From the NCBI GenBank assembly GCA_021802595.1, contig JAJZRT010000054.1, positions 1 through 11,694 of the forward strand: 11,694 bases of DNA, in the 5' to 3' direction. This DNA is from Pseudomonadota bacterium (GTDB taxonomy: Bacteria > Pseudomonadota > Gammaproteobacteria > Burkholderiales > Thiobacillaceae). Under the pieces are notes generated by a model. The model worked only from the letters and a program-made list of their open reading frames with translations, ran no database searches and was not told where the DNA came from. The position numbers were made by a program, and so were the translations under genes. Shown here one piece after another: positions 1-9,994 of the stretch; the stretch's first letter is position 1, and every line of letters begins with the position of its first letter.

Positions 1-671
1 GTGCCCACCGTTTCCGCTTTGCCGATACTCTCGGCCTGCTCGATCCGTTCGTGACTTACCGCCACATCGCGCAACTGCGCCAGGATCTCGATCTCGATAT
101 CGAGATGCATGCCCACGACGATCTCGGCATGGCCACCGCCAACACCGTGGCCGCGGTGCTGGCCGGTGCCACGCACATCAACACCACGGTCAATGGCCTG
201 GGCGAGCGCGCCGGCAATGCGCCGCTCGAGGAAGCGGTCATGGCGCTGCGCCTCGCGCACTCCATCGAGACCGGCATTGACACCCGGCAATTCCCGGCGA
301 TTTCGCGACTGGTGAGCGCCGCCTCCGGGCAGCCGGTGGCGGCGAACAAGAGCATCGTCGGCGATTCGGTTTTCACGCACGAGGCCGGGATCCACGTCGA
401 TGGCCTCCTCAAGGACGTTCGCACCTACCAGGGTATCGACCCGGTCGAGGTGGGGCGCGCACATCGGATCGTGCTCGGCAAGCACTCCGGCGCCGCCGCG
501 ATCGTTCAGGCCTATGCACACTTCGGCATCCAGCTGGACGACCGGCAGACCAGCGAAATCCTGGCGCGCGTGCGCCGGCATGCAATGGCGACCAAGCATG
601 CTCCGGATACCGCAGACCTCAAACGCTTCTACCGGGAGACCGTGCCATGCGCGTCCGCCCTGACCCAATGA
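1..671 (+). CDS. nifV: Homocitrate synthase NifV, C-terminal part (5' end outside window)
   Basis: NifV condenses acetyl-CoA with 2-oxoglutarate to homocitrate, the organic ligand of the nitrogenase FeMo cofactor. The frame is open from base 3 and enters with [12 protein letters not shown], a stretch typical of the DRE-TIM (HMGL-like) barrel. It is followed by the metal-binding HAHDDLGMA motif, then [10 protein letters not shown], then the [15 protein letters not shown] and LGKHSGAAA segments of the homocitrate/isopropylmalate synthase family. I prefer NifV to LeuA because the protein ends soon after the catalytic region, with no LeuA-type regulatory domain, and because nifP, nifW and fixABCX follow. 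The N-terminal part, including the DRE motif, lies outside the window. The TGA stop overlaps the start of the next gene by 25 bp, so the two are translationally coupled. The family is certain; the NifV assignment rests partly on context. Confidence 0.93.
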   Translation, partial: AHRFRFADTLGLLDPFVTYRHIAQLRQDLDLDIEMHAHDDLGMATANTVAAVLAGATHINTTVNGLGERAGNAPLEEAVMALRLAHSIETGIDTRQFPAISRLVSAASGQPVAANKSIVGDSVFTHEAGIHVDGLLKDVRTYQGIDPVEVGRAHRIVLGKHSGAAAIVQAYAHFGIQLDDRQTSEILARVRRHAMATKHAPDTADLKRFYRETVPCASALTQ

Positions 672-1429
672 CTCTGCGGCCCGGCATTCTCGCCCTGCTG
701 CGCGAGGACCTGCATTGCGTGTTCGAACGCGACCCGGCGGCGCGCACGCGCCTCGAGGTGCTCACGACCTACCCGGGCCTGCATGCCCTGATCGCCCATC
801 GGCTGGCGCACGCACTCTGGCACCGCCGCTGGCGCTATCTGGCGCGGTTGCTGAGTTTCCTCGCGCGCTCCATCACCCAGGTCGATATCCATCCGGGCGC
901 GCGCATCGGCCGACGCTTCTTCATCGATCACGGCTGCGGTGTCGTGATCGGCGAAACGGCCGAAGTCGGAGACGACGTCACCATTTACCACGGTGTCACC
1001 CTCGGCGGTGTCTCCTGGAACCGCGGCAAGCGCCACCCGACGCTCGGCGACGGCGTGGTGATCGGAGCCGGCGCCAAGGTTCTCGGGCCGATCAGCGTCG
1101 GCTCGCACGCGCGCATCGGCGCCAACTCGGTGGTGATCCAGGACGTCCCTGCGCAGATGACCGTGGTCGGCATCCCTGGCCGCGTGGTGTTACCGCTTGC
1201 CAATCGGCGCATCACGGAACACGGCATTGATCTCGATCATCATCTGATGCCCGATCCGGTCGGCAAGGCGGTCGCCTGTCTGCTGGAACGCATCACCCGA
1301 CTGGAGTCGCAACTGGCCGCGGTGACCGGCAAACAGGTTCCGGTCAGCAGCGATTGTGACGTCTGCGTGGACGGCTGCGATCCGGTGCAAGTGCCGGTCA
1401 GCGACCAGCTCAAGCGCAACGCCCACTGA
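647..1429 (+). CDS. nifP: Serine O-acetyltransferase, nif-associated (NifP / CysE type)
   Basis: Acetylates L-serine with acetyl-CoA to O-acetylserine, the precursor of cysteine. Copies inside nif clusters are thought to raise cysteine supply for Fe-S cluster assembly. The 260-residue product has an N-terminal helical part (about 1-75) and a left-handed beta-helix of hexapeptide repeats (about 80-180). In the helix, [10 protein letters not shown] (His95) and [10 protein letters not shown] (His130) match the CysE active-site segments. The start at 647 has GGGAG eight bases upstream; ATG 668, which forms an ATGA overlap with the nifV stop, is a possible alternative. The C-terminal tail is unusual: a predicted amphipathic helix (about 205-230) followed by Cys237, Cys240 and Cys244 in a CxxCxxxC arrangement not expected for the catalytic fold. 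Enzyme class is clear; the dedicated nif role is inferred from position. Confidence 0.92.
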   Translation: MRVRPDPMTLRPGILALLREDLHCVFERDPAARTRLEVLTTYPGLHALIAHRLAHALWHRRWRYLARLLSFLARSITQVDIHPGARIGRRFFIDHGCGVVIGETAEVGDDVTIYHGVTLGGVSWNRGKRHPTLGDGVVIGAGAKVLGPISVGSHARIGANSVVIQDVPAQMTVVGIPGRVVLPLANRRITEHGIDLDHHLMPDPVGKAVACLLERITRLESQLAAVTGKQVPVSSDCDVCVDGCDPVQVPVSDQLKRNAH

Positions 1430-1456
1430 CCAGCGGATGCCGCCGAGGATCAAATT

Positions 1457-1807
1457 ATGACCCAAGCCCTCGAAGCGCTGTACCAGAGCCTGAGCAGCCT
1501 TTCGGCCGCCGAGGAGTTCTTCAGCTATTTCGCCGTCCCCTTCGAGCCGGCGGTGGTGCACGTCAACCGCCTGCATATCCTGAAACGCTTCCAGCAATAC
1601 CTGCGGGTCACGCCGGGACTCGCCGAACTGGATGCGCCGTCCCTGCGGGCGGCGTGTCAGGAACTGCTGGCGCGCGCGTACCAGGACTTCGTGCGTTCCA
1701 CGCCGGCGCAGGAAAAGGTCTTCAAGGTCTTCCAGGACATGGATGGCAGTCACGTCGCGCTCGACAACCTGGTCGGCACCCTACCGTCCCGCCGCGAAGG
1801 AGCCTGA
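1457..1807 (+). CDS. nifW: Nitrogenase-stabilizing/protective protein NifW
   Basis: NifW is a small cytoplasmic protein that binds the MoFe protein and supports its maturation or protects it from oxygen damage; its exact role is not settled. The 116-residue product is the usual length. It carries family-typical stretches: LSAAEEFFSYF near the N-terminus, VHVNRLHILKRFQQYL in the middle and the FVRSTPAQEKVFKVF helix near the C-terminus. No membrane helix or signal peptide is visible. The ATG follows GAGGA at 1445-1449 with seven bases of spacing. It lies 27 bp after nifP, and only two bases separate its stop from the fixA start. Confidence 0.93.
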   Translation: MTQALEALYQSLSSLSAAEEFFSYFAVPFEPAVVHVNRLHILKRFQQYLRVTPGLAELDAPSLRAACQELLARAYQDFVRSTPAQEKVFKVFQDMDGSHVALDNLVGTLPSRREGA

Positions 1808-1809
1808 AC

Positions 1810-2655
1810 ATGCATATCGTGGTCTGTATCAAACAGGTCCCGGACAGCACGCAAATCCGCGTGCACCCGGTGACCAACACCATCATGCGCCAGGGCGTGC
1901 CAGCAATCGTTAATCCCTATGACCTGGTGGCACTGGAAGAAGCGCTGCGTCTCAAAGACCGTTATGGTGCACGCATCACCGTACTGAGCATGGGGCCGCC
2001 GCAGGCGGAAGGCGCGCTGCGCAAAGCCCTGTCGTTCGGCGCCGACGACGCGATCCTGCTCACCGATCGCGCGTTTGCCGGTGCCGACACGCTGGCGACG
2101 AGTTACGCACTGGCAAGCGCGATCCGCAAGATCCAGCAGGACATGCCGGTCGATCTGGTGTTCGCCGGCAAGCAGACCATCGACGGCGATACCGCCCAGG
2201 TCGGTCCTGGCATTGCGATCCGGCTCAAGCTGCAACTGCTTACCTACGTGAGCAAGATTGAGAGGGTCGACCTCGAAGAGGGCGAACTCACGGTACAGCG
2301 GCGCGCTGAAGGTGGTGTACAAGTGCTGAAGACGCGGCTGCCGGCGCTGATCACCGTGCTCGAAGGCATCAACGAGATGCGTTTCGCCACCATGAACGAC
2401 ATGTTTCGCGCCGCGCGCTATCTGCTCAAGGTCTGGGACAAGGGCACGGCCGGGGTCGAGGACATCAGCAAGATCGGCCTAAAAGGGTCGCCGACTGTGG
2501 TATCCAAGGTTTTCGCGCCGACGCCGCGCACCCAGAAGGCCGAGATCATCCAGACCCAGAGCGACCAGCCGGGCGATCTCGCGGCCACGTTGCTGGCCAA
2601 GATGTTCACCAGATTTCCACAGCTGCGCAGCGGCGTGGGCCCGCGCGGCGCATGA
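1810..2655 (+). CDS. fixA: Electron-transfer flavoprotein beta subunit FixA
   Basis: FixA is the ETF-beta-like subunit of FixABCX. With FixB it forms the flavin heterodimer that takes electrons from NADH and bifurcates them, one path to quinone via FixC and one to ferredoxin or flavodoxin for nitrogenase. The start at 1810 is preceded by AAGGAG (1797-1802) with seven bases of spacing, giving 281 residues; the open frame extends further upstream only through nifW. Visible family features are the N-terminal [13 protein letters not shown], the INPYD-like [21 protein letters not shown], the [16 protein letters not shown] stretch (nucleotide-binding region of ETF-beta) and a C-terminal KVFAPTP linker. 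The C-terminal extension past about residue 240 is typical of FixA. Its stop overlaps fixB by four bases. Confidence 0.96.
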   Translation: MHIVVCIKQVPDSTQIRVHPVTNTIMRQGVPAIVNPYDLVALEEALRLKDRYGARITVLSMGPPQAEGALRKALSFGADDAILLTDRAFAGADTLATSYALASAIRKIQQDMPVDLVFAGKQTIDGDTAQVGPGIAIRLKLQLLTYVSKIERVDLEEGELTVQRRAEGGVQVLKTRLPALITVLEGINEMRFATMNDMFRAARYLLKVWDKGTAGVEDISKIGLKGSPTVVSKVFAPTPRTQKAEIIQTQSDQPGDLAATLLAKMFTRFPQLRSGVGPRGA

Positions 2656-3773
2656 AGGACGAGACCACGATGAGCAATCCGACCACCCCGACCCCAGCGG
2701 CCGCCAGACCCGCCGGCCGCCGCAAGTTCGAACTCGACCCCCGGCTCAAGGCTTACAAGGGCGTGTGGGTGTTCATCGAACACGAACGCGGCGTGGTCCA
2801 CCCCGTGTCGTTCGAACTGCTCGGTGAAGGCCGCAAGCTTGCCGACCAGCTCGGCGTGGAACTCGCCGGCGTGGTGCTGGGAGCAGCCGGCGAGCACACA
2901 CGCCGCTTCTGCCAGGACGCGTTCTGCCACGGCGCCGATCTCTGCTATCTGGTCGAAGACCCGGTGCTCGCGCACTACCGCAACCAGCCCTACACCAAGG
3001 CACTCACCGATCTCGTCAACAAGCACCAGCCGGAAATCCTGCTGCTCGGCGCGACCACCCTCGGCCGCGATCTGGCCGGCAGTGTCGCCACCACCCTGCA
3101 GACCGGGCTGACCGCCGACTGCACCGGACTGGCCATCGATCCCGAGAACCGCAGCCTCGCCGCCACGCGCCCGACCTTCGGCGGCAGCCTCCTCTGCACT
3201 ATCGTCACGCTCAATTACCGCCCGCAGATGGCGACCGTGCGCCCGCGCGTGATGTCGATGCCGGCGCGCGACGATACTCGTAGCGGGCGCATCGCGGAGG
3301 AGTCGCTGGCATTGCTCGAAACCGATATCGTCACCAAGCTGCTGGAGTTCATTACCGACGAGAAGCGCGCTGAAGTCAACTTGCCGTTTGCCGACATCAT
3401 CGTGGCTGGCGGCCGTGGAATGAAGCGCCCGGACAACTTCCGGTTGATCTGGGATCTGGCCGAGGTGCTGGGCGCCGAGGTCGGTGCGACCCGTCCGGTG
3501 GTGCAGTCCGGCTGGGTGAGCGCCGACCGCCAGGTCGGCCAGAGCGGCAAGACTGTGCGCCCCAAGCTTTATATTGCGGCCGGGATCTCCGGCGCAGTAC
3601 AGCATCGCGTGGGCATGGAGGGTTCCGATGTCATCGTCGCCATCAACCAGGATGCCAGCGCACCGATCTTCGACTTTGCCACTTACGGCATCGTCGGCAA
3701 TGCCATGCAGATCCTGCCGGCGCTGACAGCGGCCTTCCGGCAGCATCTGGCAACGGCCAAACGGGCTGTTTGA
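2652..3773 (+). CDS. fixB: Electron-transfer flavoprotein alpha subunit FixB
   Basis: FixB is the ETF-alpha-like subunit, which pairs with FixA. The N-terminal domain (about 35-225) is the alpha/beta ETF domain. The C-terminal FAD-binding domain (about 245-365) carries the diagnostic GGRGMK at 253-258, then [32 protein letters not shown] and [12 protein letters not shown], and ends with [20 protein letters not shown]. This places FAD in the normal ETF-alpha site. The start is ambiguous: ATG 2652 overlaps the fixA stop (ATGA) but has no clear Shine-Dalgarno, whereas ATG 2670 has AAGGA at 2655-2659 with ten bases of spacing. Starting at 2670 would remove six residues and nothing conserved. The first 30 residues are Pro/Ala-rich and probably disordered. 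Nine bases separate the stop from fixC. Confidence 0.96.
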   Translation: MKDETTMSNPTTPTPAAARPAGRRKFELDPRLKAYKGVWVFIEHERGVVHPVSFELLGEGRKLADQLGVELAGVVLGAAGEHTRRFCQDAFCHGADLCYLVEDPVLAHYRNQPYTKALTDLVNKHQPEILLLGATTLGRDLAGSVATTLQTGLTADCTGLAIDPENRSLAATRPTFGGSLLCTIVTLNYRPQMATVRPRVMSMPARDDTRSGRIAEESLALLETDIVTKLLEFITDEKRAEVNLPFADIIVAGGRGMKRPDNFRLIWDLAEVLGAEVGATRPVVQSGWVSADRQVGQSGKTVRPKLYIAAGISGAVQHRVGMEGSDVIVAINQDASAPIFDFATYGIVGNAMQILPALTAAFRQHLATAKRAV

Positions 3774-3782
3774 GGAGGCGCA

Positions 3783-5081
3783 ATGAGCGAGAAATTCGAT
3801 GCCATCGTGGTCGGCGGCGGTCCGGCTGGAAATGCCGCGGCCTACACCCTGGCGAAAGCCGGTATCAAGGTGCTGCAGCTGGAGCGGGGCGAGTACCCGG
3901 GCTCGAAAAACGTGCAGGGCGCGATCCTCTATTCCGACGCGCTCGAACGCATCATCCCGGACTTCCGGGAGGACGCGCCGCTAGAACGCCATCTGATCGA
4001 ACAGCGGGTGTGGATACTGGACGACGAATCATACGTCGGCTCCACCTACCGCTCGGCTGAATTCAACAAGCCGCCCTACAATCGCTACACCATTATACGT
4101 GCGCAATTCGATAAGTGGTTCTCGAAAAAAGTGCAGGAAGCTGGCACATTGCTGATCTGCGAGACCACTGTGACGGACCTGCACATGGACGGCACGTGCG
4201 TCGTCGGCGTCAAGACCGATCGCGAAGGCGGTTCGGTCTATGCCGACGTGGTGATCCTGGCCGACGGGGTCAACTCGCTGCTGGCGCGCAAGGCCGGCTT
4301 CCGGCCGGAGATCGAGCCGCGGGAAGTAGCGCTGGCGGTGAAGGAGATCCACTTCATGCCCGAGGAGACTATTCACAGCCGCTTCAATATCTCCGGCGAC
4401 GCTGGTGTGGTCATTGAGATGGCCGGCAAGATCACACAGGGCATGGTCGGCACCGGCTTTCTCTATACCAACAAGGAATCGCTCACCATCGGGGTCGGCT
4501 GCCTGCTCTCGGATTTCAAGAAACAGGGCATACCGCCTTACGCCCTGCTGGAGCGCATGAAGGCCCATTCGGCAATCTCCCCGCTGCTGGCCGGCGGTGA
4601 GATGAAGGAGTACACCGCCCACTTGATCCCCGAGGGCGGCTACCACTCGATTCCGCCCATTTACGGAGAAGGCTGGATGATCGTCGGCGACGCCGGCATG
4701 TTCGTCAACGGCGTGCATCGCGAGGGTTCGAACCTAGCCATGACCAGCGGCCGTCTTGCGGCCGAGACCGTGATCGAGTTGCGCACCGAAAACAAGCCGC
4801 TCACCTCTAGAAATCTCGCGCGTTACCGCGAGAAGCTCGATGACAGCTTCGTGATGAAGGATCTCAAAAAGTACAAGCGTCTGCCGGAAATCGTGGAAAG
4901 GAATCCGCAGTTCTTTACTTCATATCCGGAACTTCTCAATCGCGCGGCCCACACGCTGATCGCCGTCGACGGCATCGACAAGAAAGCCAAGGAGCGCTCG
5001 ATCCGCAAGAGCTTCGTGGCAGCACGCTCGCGCCTCGGATTGCTGGGCGATGCATTCAAACTGTGGAGGGCCTTCGAATGA
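3783..5081 (+). CDS. fixC: FixC flavoprotein, ETF-quinone-oxidoreductase-like dehydrogenase
   Basis: FixC is the FAD protein of FixABCX related to ETF:ubiquinone oxidoreductase. With FixX it passes the high-potential electron to the quinone pool at the inner membrane. The 432-residue product opens with a Rossmann FAD motif ([19 protein letters not shown], about 9-27) ending in the acidic residue of LERGEYPG. It has a second FAD-contacting segment, [14 protein letters not shown], near residue 300, followed by [18 protein letters not shown]. FixC lacks the Fe-S domain of mitochondrial ETF-QO, which FixX supplies. GAGGAGG at 3772-3778 precedes the ATG closely, and the gene overlaps fixX by four bases (ATGA). 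Confidence 0.96.
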   Translation: MSEKFDAIVVGGGPAGNAAAYTLAKAGIKVLQLERGEYPGSKNVQGAILYSDALERIIPDFREDAPLERHLIEQRVWILDDESYVGSTYRSAEFNKPPYNRYTIIRAQFDKWFSKKVQEAGTLLICETTVTDLHMDGTCVVGVKTDREGGSVYADVVILADGVNSLLARKAGFRPEIEPREVALAVKEIHFMPEETIHSRFNISGDAGVVIEMAGKITQGMVGTGFLYTNKESLTIGVGCLLSDFKKQGIPPYALLERMKAHSAISPLLAGGEMKEYTAHLIPEGGYHSIPPIYGEGWMIVGDAGMFVNGVHREGSNLAMTSGRLAAETVIELRTENKPLTSRNLARYREKLDDSFVMKDLKKYKRLPEIVERNPQFFTSYPELLNRAAHTLIAVDGIDKKAKERSIRKSFVAARSRLGLLGDAFKLWRAFE

Positions 5082-5365
5082 TTCGCGTCGAGGAAAAACT
5101 CTTTCAGAACCGTTACCGCGTGGACGCCGGACGTCCGCACATCCAGATCGGCAACCCTGATGTTTGCGCCTACGGCTGCAAATCCAAGCCCTGCACCATC
5201 TGCTGTCCGGCCGCCTGTTATACGCAGGAAGGCGATGGGCGCGTAACGCTCATCACCGATGGATGCCTTGAATGCGGCACCTGCCGGGTGATCTGCACCG
5301 AGCACCGCAACGTGCAGTGGGAATATCCACGGGGCGGCTACGGAATCCTGTTCAAATTTGGCTGA
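5078..5365 (+). CDS. fixX: Ferredoxin-like protein FixX
   Basis: FixX is the small Fe-S protein that joins FixC in FixABCX and completes the path to quinone. The 95-residue product is the usual length. Ten cysteines fall in two groups: 30, 34, 39, 42, 43 and 47 (containing CTICCPAAC), and 63, 66, 69 and 73 ([11 protein letters not shown]). The second is a classic [4Fe-4S] motif; the first probably holds the other cluster. The aromatic/glycine end [12 protein letters not shown] is characteristic of FixX. I chose ATG 5078, which overlaps the fixC stop and has GGAGGG (5065-5070) seven bases upstream. An in-frame GTG at 5063 would add five residues and lies right against that ribosome binding site, so it is unlikely. 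Confidence 0.95.
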   Translation: MIRVEEKLFQNRYRVDAGRPHIQIGNPDVCAYGCKSKPCTICCPAACYTQEGDGRVTLITDGCLECGTCRVICTEHRNVQWEYPRGGYGILFKFG

Positions 5366-5373
5366 GGTGTGTC

Positions 5374-5700
5374 ATGGCAAAACCCGAGAAACATGTTTTC
5401 GTCTGCTCCCAAACCCGTCCCGACGGCCACCCCCGCGGTTGCTGTACGCAGAAAGGCGGCAATGACCTTATTCAGGCATTCTGGAAGGAACTGCAGCAGC
5501 GCAATCTGTTCGACAAGATTGCCGTGACGTATTCCGGCTGTCTCGGGCCGTGTGATCAGGGTCCGAACGTGGTGGTTTACCCGGAAGGCGTGCTGTACAG
5601 CGGCATCACCAAGGACGATGTGACTGCCATCTTCGATGAACACCTGACCGGCGGCACTCCTGTCCAGCGTCTTCGCGCGTCGGCTGATATGTGGGAATGA
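5374..5700 (+). CDS. Thioredoxin-fold [2Fe-2S] ferredoxin of the nif/fix operon
   Basis: A 108-residue soluble electron carrier of the thioredoxin-like [2Fe-2S] ferredoxin family (Aquifex Fd4, Azotobacter 2Fe-2S protein). Members of this family occur in nif clusters, but their exact partner is not established. Likely cluster ligands are Cys11 and Cys24 (12 residues apart) and Cys56 and Cys60 (SGCLGPCDQGP), matching the family spacing; Cys23 is extra. The N-terminus KHVFVCSQ and the VVVYPEGVLYSG segment are typical of the fold. GAGG at 5364-5367 precedes ATG 5374. The open frame extends upstream inside fixX, but nothing there resembles the family. The gene is eight bases after fixX, so it should be made with FixABCX. 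It may be an electron acceptor of FixABCX or a nitrogenase-linked redox protein; that part is inference. Confidence 0.92.
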   Translation: MAKPEKHVFVCSQTRPDGHPRGCCTQKGGNDLIQAFWKELQQRNLFDKIAVTYSGCLGPCDQGPNVVVYPEGVLYSGITKDDVTAIFDEHLTGGTPVQRLRASADMWE

Positions 5701-5712
5701 AAGGAGCGTGCC

Positions 5713-6237
5713 GTGAAAGAGCCATCCTTGCACTTTGGCACCCTTGCGTCCCCGGCAATCGCCTGGAGGTCGCGCGACGTAGTCACGGCCTGCGCCGATA
5801 CCGAGCAGGCTGGAAAACTGGTCGCCGACACGCGCGCGCCCATGGCTGCCGCGCGCTATGCCGGATGTTCTTCAGCCCGAAAACAGTTCGCGCCGGATAC
5901 GACTAGCTGCCCGGCCTGGACTGTACATCCCCATCTCTTCCTGCTGAAAGCCCCGGCTTCTGAAAGCCCGCGGAGCGGATCGCATGCCCACACATGCGCG
6001 ATCCGCATGGCAGCGTCGGTGCCTGGGGTGTTTGCAAGCCCGCCGGCTCGAATGCGCGCACCTCGGCCGGGTTTAAGATTCGCGCCTCGCCGGTTGGTGC
6101 CCGATCCGGGCGGGGAATTGCCACATTCATCGGTGCCCGACCGGGCGCATAACTGTGAAACGAGCCGCATCGCGTTTGCCCCCCGCTCCGCCGGGCGCAC
6201 CACGGAATCCGACGCTTTTTTTTCGAGTCCGTTATAG
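5713..6237 (+). CDS. Unrecognised ORF at the end of the nif/fix operon, possibly decayed
   Basis: I do not recognise this product. A GTG start is preceded by a near-ideal AAGGAG (5701-5706) with six bases of spacing, 12 bases after the ferredoxin stop, so ribosomes should initiate here. The frame gives 174 residues. Only the first part (about residues 1-60, to roughly base 5900) reads like ordinary protein. The rest is rich in Pro, Arg, Ser and Ala, without secondary-structure rhythm, and crosses the hairpin and repeats described below, so it is probably non-coding. nifQ or another small nif gene often sits near this position in proteobacteria, but I see no NifQ cysteine motif. It may be a truncated or frameshifted relic, a short peptide, or a chance frame with a strong initiation site. 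Confidence 0.3.
   Translation: MKEPSLHFGTLASPAIAWRSRDVVTACADTEQAGKLVADTRAPMAAARYAGCSSARKQFAPDTTSCPAWTVHPHLFLLKAPASESPRSGSHAHTCAIRMAASVPGVFASPPARMRAPRPGLRFAPRRLVPDPGGELPHSSVPDRAHNCETSRIAFAPRSAGRTTESDAFFSSPL
5975..6006. repeat. Imperfect inverted repeat (hairpin) between the nif and mod operons
   Basis: The left arm GCGGATCGCATG (5975-5986) pairs with the right arm CATGCGCGATCCGC (5993-6006) around a six-base loop, with a two-base bulge in the right arm. That is a strong stem of about 12 pairs. No T-run follows, so it is not a standard intrinsic terminator. It could stabilise the 3' end of the nif/fix mRNA or serve as a protein-binding palindrome. Confidence 0.6.
6096..6147. repeat. Direct repeat of a self-complementary 16-17-mer upstream of modE
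   Basis: GGTGCCCGATCCGGGCG (6096-6112) recurs as GGTGCCCGACCGGGCG (6132-6147), 36 bases start to start. Each copy is internally palindromic (GCCCG/CGGGC), so each could be a dyad binding site or a tiny hairpin. The pair lies about 85-135 bp upstream of the ModE box, outside any convincing gene. It does not match an operator I can name. Confidence 0.45.
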
Positions 6238-6254
6238 CCCTCTTCCACATAACG
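6230..6254 (+). promoter_or_regulatory. ModE-binding operator directly before modE
   Basis: An inverted repeat CGTTAT (6230-6235), 13 bases, ATAACG (6249-6254) closely resembles the ModE box in front of the E. coli mod operon, which as I recall it also has GTTATA and ACATAAC half-sites. It ends on the base before the proposed modE ATG. ModE with bound molybdate would cover the start region and repress the modEABC operon when molybdate is plentiful. TATAGC inside the left half-site (6233-6238) could be a -10 element, but I see no good -35. The motif is seen; its function is inferred from the ModE family. Confidence 0.75.
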
Positions 6255-7840
<1,586 letters not shown>

Positions 7841-7854
7841 TCGCCGCTACGGTC

Positions 7855-8535
7855 ATGTTTACCGCCGCCGATTTCACCGCCGTAGTGCTGACGCTCAAGC
7901 TCGCCGCCCTGAGCACGGCGATCCTGATGGTGATTGGCACGGGGCTCGCATGGAAGCTCGCGCGCATGCGCTCCTGGTGGAAACAGCCGGTAAGCGCACT
8001 GGTGTCGATGCCGCTGGTACTGCCTCCGACAGTGCTTGGCTTCTATCTGTTGCTGCTTCTGGGACCGCACGGCCCCGTCGGCCGATTCACTCAGACGCTC
8101 GGCCTCGGCGCCCTGCCGTTTACCTTCACCGGCCTGGTCGTAGCATCGGTCATCTACTCTCTGCCGTTCGTGGTGCAGCCGATCCAGAACGCATTCGAGA
8201 CCGCTGGCCGGTGCCCGCTCGAAGTCGCAGCCAGCCTGCGCGCCTCGCCCTGGGATGCGTTTTTTACCATTGCCATCCCGCTGGCACGCCCTGGCCTTCT
8301 CACGGCCGCCGTCCTGGGCTTCGCACACACGGTCGGTGAATTCGGCGTGGTGCTCATGATCGGCGGCGACATTGCGGGCGAAACCAAGGTGGTGTCGGTG
8401 GCGATCTACGATCACGTGGAATCGCTGCACTACGCCAATGCGAACGCGCTCGCCGCCGGCATGGCGGCATTCGCCTTTCTGGTCGTACTGACGGTCAACC
8501 TGCTCAATCACCGCCTTGCTGAGCGTGGCCTGTGA
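7855..8535 (+). CDS. modB: Molybdate ABC transporter permease ModB
   Basis: ModB is the inner-membrane channel of the molybdate importer and works as a dimer with ModA outside and ModC inside. The 226-residue product is the usual length, with about five hydrophobic helices near residues 8-33, 46-70, 88-112, 148-170 and 198-218. The cytoplasmic coupling loop (EAA motif) is visible as [20 protein letters not shown] at 123-142, followed by [21 protein letters not shown]. The ATG lies 14 bases after modA with only a weak ribosome binding site, so translation is probably coupled to modA. The TGA stop overlaps the GTG start of modC. Confidence 0.95.
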   Translation: MFTAADFTAVVLTLKLAALSTAILMVIGTGLAWKLARMRSWWKQPVSALVSMPLVLPPTVLGFYLLLLLGPHGPVGRFTQTLGLGALPFTFTGLVVASVIYSLPFVVQPIQNAFETAGRCPLEVAASLRASPWDAFFTIAIPLARPGLLTAAVLGFAHTVGEFGVVLMIGGDIAGETKVVSVAIYDHVESLHYANANALAAGMAAFAFLVVLTVNLLNHRLAERGL

Positions 8536-9608
8536 TCGGCGCCGACGCACGCTTTACCATGTCTCTCGGGGCATTCCGACTCGATGCTGCGTTCCATGCG
8601 CCGCCGCGCGGCGTCACCGTGCTGTTCGGGCCATCGGGTTGCGGCAAGACGAGCGTGCTGCGCTGTCTTGCCGGTCTGGAGCGTGCGCCCAAGGGATGGC
8701 TGCGGGTCAACGGCGCGTGGTGGCAGAACGAGGAGCGGGATCACTTTCTACCGACATACCGGAGACCGATCGGCTACATTTTCCAGGACCCGAGCCTTTT
8801 CCCCCACTTAAGCGTCCGTGCCAACCTGCAGTACGGCCAGCGCCGAGTTCCCGAAAGCCATCGTCGCGTCGCGTTCGATCAGGCGGTAACGCTGCTCGGT
8901 GTCGCGTCCCTGCTCGACCGCAGTCCGGCACGGCTTTCGGGCGGTGAGCGCCAGCGCGTGGCAATCGCGCGCGCACTGCTAACGAGCCCCAAGCTGCTGC
9001 TCATGGACGAACCGTTATCCGCGCTCGACACCCGCAGCAAGGACGATATCCTGCCGTACCTGGAGCACCTGCACACCGACCTGTCTATCCCGGTAATCTA
9101 TGTGAGCCACGCGCTGGAAGAAGTCGCACGTCTCGCCGATCATCTGGTGTTGATCGAAGACGGACGGGTGCGCGCCCAGGGACTGCTGGCCGAACTCATG
9201 ACGCGGCTCGACCTGCCCCTGGCGTACGGCGATGCCGCCGAGGCGCTGATTGAAGCGACTGTCGCCGCTCACGACGAGAAATTCCACCTCACTTATCTCG
9301 ATTTTCCGGGCGGGCGCATCACGGTGCCCCGCGAGGACCTTTCCGTGAACACGAACGTGCGTCTGCGCGTCTATGCACGCGACGTGAGCCTCGTGCTCGC
9401 GCCGCAGGGTGGCAGCAGCATCCTCAATGTCTTCCCGGTGCACATCACCGGCTGCTCCGAAGAACGTCCGGGACAGACCATCGTACGGCTGGACGCCGGC
9501 GGCACACCGCTGCTCGCACGCGTGACCGCCAAGTCGATCGCGCAGCTCGGCCTTGCACCCGGCGCATCGGTCTTCGCCCAGGTCAAGGGCATGGCGTTGC
9601 TGAATTGA
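8532..9608 (+). CDS. modC: Molybdate ABC transporter ATP-binding protein ModC
   Basis: ModC is the ATPase that drives molybdate import. The 358-residue product has a complete nucleotide-binding domain: Walker A GPSGCGKT (33-40), Q-loop Gln85 in [12 protein letters not shown], signature LSGGERQR (135-142), Walker B LLLMDEP (155-161), D-loop SALD and switch His193. A C-terminal TOBE domain (about 290-355) is the regulatory molybdate-binding module typical of ModC. The GTG start overlaps the modB stop (GTGA) with only a weak Shine-Dalgarno, implying coupling. All catalytic residues are present, so the transporter should be functional. It closes the modEABC operon; I see no convincing intrinsic terminator just downstream. 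Confidence 0.95.
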   Translation: MIGADARFTMSLGAFRLDAAFHAPPRGVTVLFGPSGCGKTSVLRCLAGLERAPKGWLRVNGAWWQNEERDHFLPTYRRPIGYIFQDPSLFPHLSVRANLQYGQRRVPESHRRVAFDQAVTLLGVASLLDRSPARLSGGERQRVAIARALLTSPKLLLMDEPLSALDTRSKDDILPYLEHLHTDLSIPVIYVSHALEEVARLADHLVLIEDGRVRAQGLLAELMTRLDLPLAYGDAAEALIEATVAAHDEKFHLTYLDFPGGRITVPREDLSVNTNVRLRVYARDVSLVLAPQGGSSILNVFPVHITGCSEERPGQTIVRLDAGGTPLLARVTAKSIAQLGLAPGASVFAQVKGMALLN

Positions 9609-9994
9609 CCCGACCCGCGCGGCACGACGACTCCCTACGGCCACGGCCGGCTGCTCTTACGGGACCCAAGCCGGTGGCGGGCGTGTATTGAGCGGCGGTT
9701 CGATCGGTGGTGTGTCCGGGCCCACCTCTACCTGTATTCGTCTTCGCGATTAGCGCACTGCCGAGCATCGGTGCCGAGACGTCGCAGTACGGCTCGAAGA
9801 GGCTTCCGGGGGCCTTCGGCATGCGAGATCGCGCGCCCGTGAGATGGGGGATCTGGTCCTGGCTCTTCGGGGCAGCTCTCGGCGGGGCGTGCCGCCGCGG
9901 GCGCTCGCAGGCTGCTTCCACGTTAACGTCTTGCGTCCGACCCGCTTGGCCGGGTAGTTGTCCCGTTCCGGACCCCTGCCGGACGTTGGCGCAG
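9609..9994. other. Gene-poor block after modC
   Basis: About 390 bases follow modC with open frames on both strands but no start with a good ribosome binding site and no recognisable motif. Translations are rich in Arg, Pro, Gly and Ala, as chance frames in GC-rich DNA are. Its right edge abuts the IS21 transposase relic, so it may be eroded mobile-element or flanking DNA. No terminator is evident. Confidence 0.4.

Noticed and set aside
2418..3746. Minus-strand open frame of 442 codons across fixB
   Set aside because: It is antisense to fixA/fixB, whose ETF motifs are unambiguous; long antisense frames are expected in GC-rich genes.
5063..5077. Upstream GTG start for fixX giving five extra residues
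   Set aside because: The GGAGGG ribosome binding site lies at 5065-5070, correctly spaced for ATG 5078 and inside the longer version.
5743..5755. TGGCAC followed closely by TTGC after the ferredoxin gene
   Set aside because: Only seven bases separate GG and GC instead of the ten required for a sigma-54 promoter.
6201..6223. Run of eight T (6216-6223) upstream of modE as an intrinsic terminator
   Set aside because: The bases just before it form only a tiny stem with a one-base loop, too weak for a convincing terminator hairpin.
7935..7950. Sigma-54 (-24/-12)-like sequence TGGCACGGGGCTCGCA with correct GG-GC spacing
   Set aside because: It lies inside conserved modB codons, its -12 half is TCGCA rather than TTGCA, and no gene starts just downstream.
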